The translations under genes were made by a program, and so were the position numbers. From the NCBI RefSeq assembly GCF_052064335.1, contig NZ_JBQHVU010000004.1, forward strand, positions 1 to 64,000: DNA of 64,000 bases, in the 5' to 3' direction. Of this stretch, positions 58,601 to 64,000 are shown one piece after another. Position 1 is the first letter of the stretch; the number at the start of each line of letters is the position of its first letter. This DNA comes from Weimeria sp002480925 (GTDB lineage: Bacteria; Bacillota; Clostridia; Lachnospirales; Lachnospiraceae). A model generated the notes under the pieces. It made no database searches, was not told where the DNA came from, and was given only the letters and a program-made list of their open reading frames with translations.

Positions 58601-60280
58601 TCCACACCAGGTGTATCCCTTATTTCACCTCCGCCTCATCATGACATCTATTCGATCGAGGATCTGGCAGAGCTTATCTATGATCTGAAGAATGCAAACG
58701 ACAAGGCAAGGATCTCTGTAAAGCTCGTATCAGAGGCAGGAGTAGGAACAGTCGCATCCGGAGTCGCAAAGGCCGGGGCTCAGGTCATCCTGATCTCAGG
58801 ACATGACGGCGGAACCGGAGCAGCACCGCTTTCTTCTATCCATAATGCAGGAATGCCATGGGAGCTTGGTATATCTGAGGCTCACCAGACCCTTATCAGA
58901 AACGGCCTCCGTGAAAAGGTCATTATAGAGACAGATGGTAAGCTGATGACAGGAAGGGATGTGGCTATAGCAGCCATGCTCGGAGCAGAGGAATACGGCT
59001 TTGCTACAGCACCTCTTGTTACAATGGGATGCGTTATGATGCGTGTCTGCAACAAGGATACCTGTCCTGTGGGAATAGCTACCCAGAACCCTAAGCTTAG
59101 AAAGCGCTTTGCCGGAAAGCCTGAGTATGTTGTCAATTTCATGAAGTTCATAGCTGAGGATCTTCGCGAGATAATGGCTTCTCTTGGGATAAGGACTATA
59201 GATGAGCTTGTTGGAAGAAGCGACCTGCTGAAGGTAAGGGATGACGTTTCAGACGGATCGCATCCTAAGTATGCAAGGGTTGACCTCACCAATGTCCTCG
59301 ACAATCCTTTTGTAAGGGATATGAAGCCTATCCATTATGACAAGAAGAACGAGTTCGACTTCAAGCTTTCTGATACTCTCGACCAGAAGGTGCTTTTAAA
59401 GAAGCTTCCTCTCGATATAGAGCCAGGTGAAAAGAAGTCAGTGGATGTTGATGTGAAGAACACAGACAGAGCATTTGGCACCCTGTTCGGATCAAGGATC
59501 ACAAGGAAGTTCAAGGAGAGCCTTCCTGAGGATACCTATACTATCCACTGCAAGGGAGCAGGCGGACAGAGCTTCGGAGCCTTTATTCCTAAGGGACTTA
59601 CTATAGAGCTTGTCGGGGATTCAAACGACTATTTCGGGAAGGGACTTTCAGGAGGAAAGCTTATAGTTTATCCTCCTAAGGGGTCAAGGATACCGGCAGA
59701 TGAGAATATAGTGATCGGTAATGTAGCTCTTTACGGCGCTACGAGCGGAAAAGCCTTTATCTCCGGAGTTGCAGGAGAAAGATTCCTTGTAAGGAACTCA
59801 GGTGCAACTGCAGTCGTAGAGGGAGTCGGAGATCACGGATGCGAATATATGACAGGCGGAATTGCTGTTATATTAGGACGCACCGGAAAGAACTTCGCAG
59901 CCGGAATGAGCGGCGGTATCGCCTATGTACTTGATGACGATGCAACTCTCTACAAGAGACTGAACCAGAGCATGGTAAGCCTCGAGCAGGTAACTGACAA
60001 GTACGATGTTCAGGAACTGAAGGAGCTTATCGCTGAGCACGTTGCTGTCACAGGCTCTGAAAAGGGAAAGGAGATCTATGATCATTTCTCTGAGTATCTG
60101 CCTAGGTTCAAGAAGGTAGTACCTCACGACTTCAAGAAGATGCAGCAGTCGATTGCCTGGATGGAGGAAAAGGGACTGTCATCAGAGGCTGCCCAGATGG
60201 AGGCATTCAGAGCAGTCACCGGGCAGAGCGACATAAAGATCAAGACAGAAGCTGATGAGTTTTCACCGTTTACTGCATGA
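55661..60280 (+). CDS. gltB: Glutamate synthase, large subunit
   Basis: The 1539-residue enzyme makes glutamate from glutamine and 2-oxoglutarate. The N-terminal Ntn glutaminase domain (after a 24-residue propeptide) begins at Cys25 in DSCGIGAV. The central and FMN synthase domains follow (GAMSYGSISREAHETLA, GEGGHLPGKKV, SGHDGGTGAAPLSS). The [3Fe-4S] Cys cluster lies in CNKDTCPVGIATQNP. The C-terminal GXGXG beta-helix (about 1290-1470) is present. AGAAAGG precedes the ATG. It lies upstream of gltD in one operon. Transcription may be controlled by the leader hairpin. Confidence 0.97.
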   Translation: MANPKEERLAKPEGLYDPQFEHDSCGIGAVVSIDGKRTHKTVSDALKIVENLEHRAGKDAAGTTGDGVGILLQISHKFFKKAAARIGIELKEEGDYGVGVFFLPTDELRRKRVQKMFEIIAEKEGVPFLGWRDVPVKTEILGELARSTMPYMCQAFVGRPEGVSRGIDFDRKLYVVRRVFEQTCEESAYVASLSSRTIVYKGMMLVNQLRTFYADLTDPDFEVAIAIVHSRFSTNTNPSWERAHPNRYIVHNGEINTIKGNADKMLAREETMYSEYLEDDMSKIIPVVNTNGSDSAMLDNTLEFLMMNGMPLPLAVMITIPEPWSNNRAMDEKRKDFYEYYATMMEPWDGPASIIFSDGDIMGAVLDRNGLRPSRYYVTDDNYLILSSEVGVLPVDESHIVKKDRLMPGRMLLVDTKQQRLIDDKEVKDLYASRHPFGEWLDQNLVNLSDVPIPNKPVPENSRSDRQRLLKAFGYSYEDVREGIMPMAENATESIGAMGVDTPLAVLSNQHRPLFDYFKQLFAQVTNPPIDSIREKIVTSTTIFLGTAGNVLRESARNCNLLRINHPILSDTDLLRIRNMDRPGFKVETIPITYYKNTSLEKAIEHLFVEADRAYRDRANILILSDRGVDENHVAIPSLLAVSALQQHLVRTKKRTRLSLVLESGEPRNVHHFATLLGYGASAINPYLAHESIRQLIEEGTLKKDYYAACKAYDDAILSGIVKIASKMGISTIQSYQGAKIFEAVGIDRSVIDRYFTGTTSPIGGITLDDIAKDVEYRHDKAFDPLELREDTTLDSSGYHKMRSGKEEHLYNPNTIHLLQKSTWTGDYSLFKEYEKEVEREDCVKNLRGLLDFKFPKKGIAVSEVEPASSIMRRFKTGAMSYGSISREAHETLAIAMNMIHGKSNTGEGGEEEDRLSIGSDGLNRCSAIKQVASGRFGVTSVYLNSAQEIQIKMAQGAKPGEGGHLPGKKVYPWIAKTRLSTPGVSLISPPPHHDIYSIEDLAELIYDLKNANDKARISVKLVSEAGVGTVASGVAKAGAQVILISGHDGGTGAAPLSSIHNAGMPWELGISEAHQTLIRNGLREKVIIETDGKLMTGRDVAIAAMLGAEEYGFATAPLVTMGCVMMRVCNKDTCPVGIATQNPKLRKRFAGKPEYVVNFMKFIAEDLREIMASLGIRTIDELVGRSDLLKVRDDVSDGSHPKYARVDLTNVLDNPFVRDMKPIHYDKKNEFDFKLSDTLDQKVLLKKLPLDIEPGEKKSVDVDVKNTDRAFGTLFGSRITRKFKESLPEDTYTIHCKGAGGQSFGAFIPKGLTIELVGDSNDYFGKGLSGGKLIVYPPKGSRIPADENIVIGNVALYGATSGKAFISGVAGERFLVRNSGATAVVEGVGDHGCEYMTGGIAVILGRTGKNFAAGMSGGIAYVLDDDATLYKRLNQSMVSLEQVTDKYDVQELKELIAEHVAVTGSEKGKEIYDHFSEYLPRFKKVVPHDFKKMQQSIAWMEEKGLSSEAAQMEAFRAVTGQSDIKIKTEADEFSPFTA

Positions 60281-60304
60281 CTGGAGAAAGGTAGGAATTA
60301 AGTA

Positions 60305-61789
60305 ATGGGTAAGCCAACTGGATTTTTAGATTACAACAGAGAGGAATCAAAGGCACTTTCTCCAAAGGAAAGGATAAAGGACTTTCATGAATTCCATACA
60401 TATCTGAGCCCACAGAAGCAGTCGCTTCAGGGCGCCAGATGTATGGACTGCGGAGTCCCGTTCTGCCAGTACGGATGCAATATAGCCGGTATGACCTCAG
60501 GATGTCCGCTCAACAATCTGGTCCCTGAATGGAATGATCTTGTCTATCATGGCAATTATGAGCAGGCATATATAAGGCTTCACAAGACCTCCAATTTCCC
60601 GGAGTTTACCAGCCGGGTATGCCCTGCTCTCTGCGAGAAGGCCTGCACCGAGGGACTTCACTCTGATCCTGTATCGACAAAGGAAAATGAGCATGCGATC
60701 ATAGAGTATGCCTATGAGCATGGACTTGCAGCAGCGAATCCTCCTAAGGTACGCACAGGCAAAAAGGTCGCAGTGATCGGAAGCGGGCCTTCCGGACTTG
60801 CTGTTGCTGATCAGCTGAATCAGAGAGGACATCTTGTCACAGTCTATGAGAGACATGACAAAGTCGGAGGACTCTTAAGATACGGTATCCCTAATATGAA
60901 GCTCGAGAAGAGCGTGATCGACAGAAAGGTTTCTGTAATGGAGGAAGAGGGCATCACTTTTGTCACTAACTCTGATGCAGGAAATTCCCTGAAGGCAGCA
61001 GGCCTCTTAAAGGATTACGATGCAGTCGTGCTCTGCTGCGGAGCCTCTCATCCGAGAGATATAGCAGCTCCGGGAAGGGATGCAAAGGGGATCTACTTTG
61101 CCGTTGATTTCCTTACATCGACGACAAAGGCCCTTGATGCAAATGCCGTTCCTCAGGGAGATTATATCTCCGCAAAGGGCAAGGATGTTATCGTCATAGG
61201 AGGCGGAGACACAGGAAATGACTGCGTAGGTACATGCATGAGACATGGGGCAGCATCAGTGACTCAGCTTGAGATGATGCCTGAGCCTCCTGTGGCAAGG
61301 ACAGAGTCCAACAGCTGGCCTGAGTGGCCGAGGATCTTAAAGACTGATTACGGCCAGGAGGAGGCCATCGCTGTATTTGGTCATGATCCGAGGATCTATC
61401 AGACTACTGTAAAGGAATATAAGAAGGACAGAAAGGGCAATCTTAGAGCTGTAGTTCTTGTTTCACTCGAAGCGAAGAAGGATGAGAAGACAGGAAGGAT
61501 GAATATGGTTCCTGTCGAGGGAAGCGAGAAAGAGGTTCCTTGTCAGCTAGTTCTTATTGCAGCAGGCTTCTTAGGCTCTGAGAAATATGTGACAGACGCC
61601 TTCAAGGTAGAGCTTGATGGACGCACTAATGTCTCTGGTGTAAACGGCAGCCACAGGACATCTGCGGATAAGGTATTTACGGCAGGAGACATGCATACAG
61701 GCCAGTCACTCGTAGTAAAGGCGATAAATGAGGGACGCCTCTGTGCAAGGGAGGTAGACGAATATCTGATGGGATATTCTAATCTGTAA
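60305..61789 (+). CDS. gltD: Glutamate synthase, small subunit
   Basis: The 494-residue NADPH/FAD subunit feeds electrons to GltB. N-terminal [4Fe-4S] Cys motifs CMDCGVPFC and CPLNN, and CPALCEKAC, are present. The FAD-binding IGSGPSGLAVADQL is near residue 160 and the NADPH-binding VIGGGDTGNDCVG near 300. The C-terminal FAD motif FTAGDMHTGQSLV is near 460. GAAAGG lies about 10 nt before the ATG. It follows gltB by 24 nt and ends at a strong terminator. Confidence 0.97.
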   Translation: MGKPTGFLDYNREESKALSPKERIKDFHEFHTYLSPQKQSLQGARCMDCGVPFCQYGCNIAGMTSGCPLNNLVPEWNDLVYHGNYEQAYIRLHKTSNFPEFTSRVCPALCEKACTEGLHSDPVSTKENEHAIIEYAYEHGLAAANPPKVRTGKKVAVIGSGPSGLAVADQLNQRGHLVTVYERHDKVGGLLRYGIPNMKLEKSVIDRKVSVMEEEGITFVTNSDAGNSLKAAGLLKDYDAVVLCCGASHPRDIAAPGRDAKGIYFAVDFLTSTTKALDANAVPQGDYISAKGKDVIVIGGGDTGNDCVGTCMRHGAASVTQLEMMPEPPVARTESNSWPEWPRILKTDYGQEEAIAVFGHDPRIYQTTVKEYKKDRKGNLRAVVLVSLEAKKDEKTGRMNMVPVEGSEKEVPCQLVLIAAGFLGSEKYVTDAFKVELDGRTNVSGVNGSHRTSADKVFTAGDMHTGQSLVVKAINEGRLCAREVDEYLMGYSNL

Positions 61790-61817
61790 AGGAAAAAGGA
61801 AACAAAAATATATGTGA

Positions 61818-61862
61818 AATAAAAGAGTTGCACAAAATACAGTGCTGCTCTTTTATTTTTTT
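61818..61862 (+). terminator. Terminator of gltBD
   Basis: AATAAAAGAG (61818-61827) pairs with CTCTTTTATT (61848-61857), with an inner GCAC/GTGC pair and a T-run after it. Confidence 0.85.
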
Positions 61863-61884
61863 GTGCAATTTTCATATATTTTAC

Positions 61885-61913
61885 TTGTTTTAATCAATGA
61901 CTTGTTGTAAAAT
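61885..61913 (+). promoter_or_regulatory. Promoter of the V-ATPase operon
   Basis: TTGTTT (61885-61890), a 17-nt spacer and TAAAAT (61908-61913), giving a leader of about 60 nt. Confidence 0.65.
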
Positions 61914-61981
61914 TTATAGGGTGAACAGAAAAAGTTCATAATTTCGTTGAACAGAGGGAATGAAAGGACAGGTGATGCTAT

Positions 61982-62299
61982 TTGGCGAAGGAAGTTATCG
62001 ACCGGATCAGGAAGGCCGAGGACGATCTCGACAGTGCCCAGGCCAGAGCAAAGGATGATGCGGCAGCCATTATCAGGAAGGCCACATCCGATGCAAAGGA
62101 CTTAAAGCAGAGGAGGATCGAGACTGCAAGGCAGAAAGCCCAGGAGACCATCAGTAGCGCCCGTGAGAGGGCAGCTTCCATCACACAGAAGGCTAAGGAG
62201 GAGGGCGGAGCTCTTACCAGGCAGCTTAGGGACGATGCGAAGACAAAGGAAGGAAAAGCGCTTGAGCGGATATTAGAGGCCCTGACTGATGGCCGTTAG
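61982..62299 (+). CDS. V-type ATPase peripheral-stalk subunit (subunit G/H-like)
   Basis: The 105-residue protein is almost entirely a charged Ala/Arg/Lys/Glu coiled coil (KAEDDLDSAQARAKDDAAAI and IETARQKAQETISSARERAAS), the form of NtpF/AhaH stalk subunits. The start is TTG at 61982 with AGGTGA about 10 nt upstream; the ATG six bases before it is out of frame. It lies first in the operon and is followed by subunit I, the usual Clostridial order. Confidence 0.8.
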   Translation: MAKEVIDRIRKAEDDLDSAQARAKDDAAAIIRKATSDAKDLKQRRIETARQKAQETISSARERAASITQKAKEEGGALTRQLRDDAKTKEGKALERILEALTDGR

Positions 62300-62342
62300 T
62301 TGACAGGTCCAAAAGGACCTGCAGGAAAGGAGGTCAGACTCT

Positions 62343-64000
62343 ATGGCTGTGATGCCAATGAAGCGGATGACGATCATTGCGATGCGCCGCGACAGAAAAC
62401 AGTTACTTGAGTTTCTTCAGAGACAGGGCACAGCAGAAATAGACACAGACACAGAAGAGGACGGCCGCTACAAAAAGATCGACGTATCGGCGCAGAAACA
62501 GATCTTTGAGAAGAATATTCACTCCATGGAGGATGCCCTGGAGGTGCTTGAGCGGTTTGATCCGCAGAAGAAGGGTCTTCTCTCATCCCTTGAGGGAAGA
62601 AAGACGCTCACTGTTGAGGAGTTCGGCAGGGCACTTACAAAGCGTGACGAGGTTCTTGAGACAGTCTCCTGTATCAACTCCCTTTACAGGGAATATGCCC
62701 AGTCACTTGCAGCGGTCCCTAAGGCCCAGATGGACAAGGAGGCTCTTTATCCCTGGAAGGATTTCGACCTTCCGCTGGATTTTACCGGGACAAGGCTTAC
62801 GACAAGCTTTATAGGGACGCTTACCGGAAGGACGAATCTTGAGGAGATCTATGTTTGTCTCGGAGAGCTGTGCGATTTTTCCGATCAGGTGGATGTAAGG
62901 ATCATAAGCGCTGATGATACCAGCACGGCTGTCATGTTTACGACTCTAAGGACGCATGAGAGGGAACTGTCTGAGGTCCTGCACAGGATGAATTTCACAA
63001 AGGCTCCTTCCCAGTCAAGGGCAGTAGAGGACGGAGTGTCACTTGCTCCGGCTAAAGCTATTGAGAGAATAGATGCCCAGATGCAGAGGGCGTCTGCAAG
63101 AAGACAGCAGCTGGTCTCAGAGATAAAGGGCTATGGTGACAGAAGAGATGATATAAGACTTATCATTGATTATTTCAGAATGAGATCTGATAAGTATGAT
63201 GTTATCGGTAAGCTGAACCAGTCTGACCATGTTGTGATAATACATGGATATGTGCCTGAAGCTGACTACAGTAAGCTGTCTCGTGCGCTTGAGGCACGCT
63301 TTGATCTTGCATGTGAGTTTTGTGATCCTGCGCCGGATGAGGACGTACCGGTAAAGCTTAGGAACAATGCCTTTGCTTCTCCTGTCGAGGGAGTCGTAAA
63401 GAGCTATTCTCTTCCGGGCAAGGACGAGATAGACCCGTCAATGCCTGTGTCGCTTTTCTATTATATCTTCTTCGGACTTATGCTTTCGGATGCAGCATAT
63501 GGCATCATCATAGCAACTGTATGCGGGGTCCTTCTGAAGAAATTCAAAAACATGGAGGAGGGAATGAAAAGGACATTCCAGATGTTCTTTTACTGCGGTA
63601 TAGCTACCACGGTAGTAGGCTTCATATTCGGAAGCTTCTTCGGGGACGTCGTATCCTCGGTGGCCCAGACATTTTTCAATGTGCCGAAGGATGCAGCAGC
63701 AAGGCTGCTTCCGCCGATCTGGTTCAATCCTCTTGATGACCCTATAAAGATGCTTACCTTCTGCTTTGCAGTAGGACTTATCCATCTTTTTACAGGTCTG
63801 GGGATCCTTATGTATCAGGACATAAAGAACGGGAAGCCTCGGGATGCTGTTTATGACGGACTCTTCTGGTATATGTTTGTCGGTGGTTGTGTAGTGCTTC
63901 TTCTCTGCCTGCCTATGATAACAGGCATGCTTGGTCTTACGTTTACTCTGGGAGCAGGCGTAAAGAAGATAAGCTCTATAGTAGCGATAATTGGATTTAC
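62343..64000 (+). CDS. V-type ATPase subunit I (partial, runs off the window)
   Basis: The visible 552 codons encode subunit I (NtpI), the membrane stator. A cytosolic N-terminal part (about 1-355) has VMPMKRMTIIAMRRD at the start, KGYGDRRDDIRLIIDYF near 261, and IHGYVPE near 302. The membrane part begins at MPVSLFYYIFFGLMLSDAAYG near 365 and has several helices, including FGSFFGDVVSSVAQ near 430. AAAGGAGG lies before the ATG. The gene is open to the right edge; the remaining subunits should lie beyond it. The enzyme probably moves H+ or Na+; the ion cannot be told here. Confidence 0.92.
   Translation, partial: MAVMPMKRMTIIAMRRDRKQLLEFLQRQGTAEIDTDTEEDGRYKKIDVSAQKQIFEKNIHSMEDALEVLERFDPQKKGLLSSLEGRKTLTVEEFGRALTKRDEVLETVSCINSLYREYAQSLAAVPKAQMDKEALYPWKDFDLPLDFTGTRLTTSFIGTLTGRTNLEEIYVCLGELCDFSDQVDVRIISADDTSTAVMFTTLRTHERELSEVLHRMNFTKAPSQSRAVEDGVSLAPAKAIERIDAQMQRASARRQQLVSEIKGYGDRRDDIRLIIDYFRMRSDKYDVIGKLNQSDHVVIIHGYVPEADYSKLSRALEARFDLACEFCDPAPDEDVPVKLRNNAFASPVEGVVKSYSLPGKDEIDPSMPVSLFYYIFFGLMLSDAAYGIIIATVCGVLLKKFKNMEEGMKRTFQMFFYCGIATTVVGFIFGSFFGDVVSSVAQTFFNVPKDAAARLLPPIWFNPLDDPIKMLTFCFAVGLIHLFTGLGILMYQDIKNGKPRDAVYDGLFWYMFVGGCVVLLLCLPMITGMLGLTFTLGAGVKKISSIVAIIGF

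Noticed and set aside
1..64000. CRISPR array, tRNA, rRNA or prophage
   Set aside because: I saw no regularly spaced repeats, no tRNA cloverleaf and no phage structural genes while reading; this is a visual check, not a tool search.

Overview
The window reads as a stretch of chromosome from a low-to-mid GC anaerobic Firmicute of class Clostridia, most likely a Lachnospiraceae member. Reasons: Clostridia-type gene content (RNase Y, AddAB, SufCBDSU, a 1,400-residue acyl-CoA dehydratase activase fusion, V-type ATPase, GlnRS, a DUF6465 Lys/Ala-rich protein, an Rpn-type PD-(D/E)XK remnant), AGGAGG-type ribosome sites, sigma-A-type promoters and frequent AGA/AGG and ATA codons. The species assignment is an inference from content, not a database match. 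Nearly all genes lie on the + strand; only a pilin-like gene, an SGNH hydrolase gene and a YitT-type membrane gene are on the - strand.

Layout. 1-1.55 kb: an unassigned structured edge, an orphan type IV pilin-like gene (-) with its own terminator, and a decayed Rpn-family nuclease (5' truncated, one-base frameshift). 1.6-5.5 kb: sbcDC. 5.5-8.8 kb: a secreted SGNH hydrolase (-) facing a Na+:amino acid symporter. 8.9-10.5 kb: rny. 10.5-15.6 kb: sufCBDSU with a clear promoter and terminator. 15.6-20.6 kb: a BceAB/FtsX-like ABC transporter followed by its response regulator and a small-loop histidine kinase. 20.65-28.9 kb: addBA plus a PrsA-like lipoprotein. 29.0-29.6 kb: a histone-H1-like DUF6465 protein. 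29.7-33.3 kb: MacA/MacB-like efflux genes. 33.3-35.5 kb: htpG behind a CIRCE operator. 35.6-36.6 kb: YitT family (-). 36.7-41.1 kb: the giant activase. 41.1-46.9 kb: acyltransferase, rhomboid-like/zinc-ribbon membrane protein, glnS, DUF2225, asd. 46.9-54.6 kb: type IA topoisomerase, a degenerate metallo-beta-lactamase-fold protein, alaS, and a 700-residue protein with a cyclic-nucleotide-binding-like N-terminus. 54.6-55.5 kb: rpsU and a NUDIX hydrolase. 55.5-61.8 kb: gltBD. 61.9-64 kb: the start of a V-ATPase operon, cut by the window end.

How genes work together. SbcCD, AddAB, the topoisomerase and the DUF6465 protein deal with DNA ends and chromosome structure. SufCBDSU supplies Fe-S clusters that AddB, GltB, GltD and probably the activase need. 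GltBD, Asd, GlnRS and AlaRS link nitrogen assimilation to amino-acid use. Two ABC systems (one with its own two-component system, one MacAB-like) look like defence or export pumps.

Most interesting signals: (1) a CIRCE operator whose inverted repeat followed by six T's also serves as the terminator of the macAB-like operon, followed by an htpG promoter and a long structured leader; (2) a terminator-like hairpin in the gltB leader with a competing helix near the ribosome site; (3) two surface-modification genes with extended -10 elements 6-7 nt before the start codon and no Shine-Dalgarno, which suggests leaderless mRNAs; (4) the 700-residue cNBD-like protein of unknown function after alaS; (5) a metallo-beta-lactamase-fold protein lacking two expected metal ligands. 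I did not find a CRISPR array, tRNA, rRNA, prophage or a clear new defence island.
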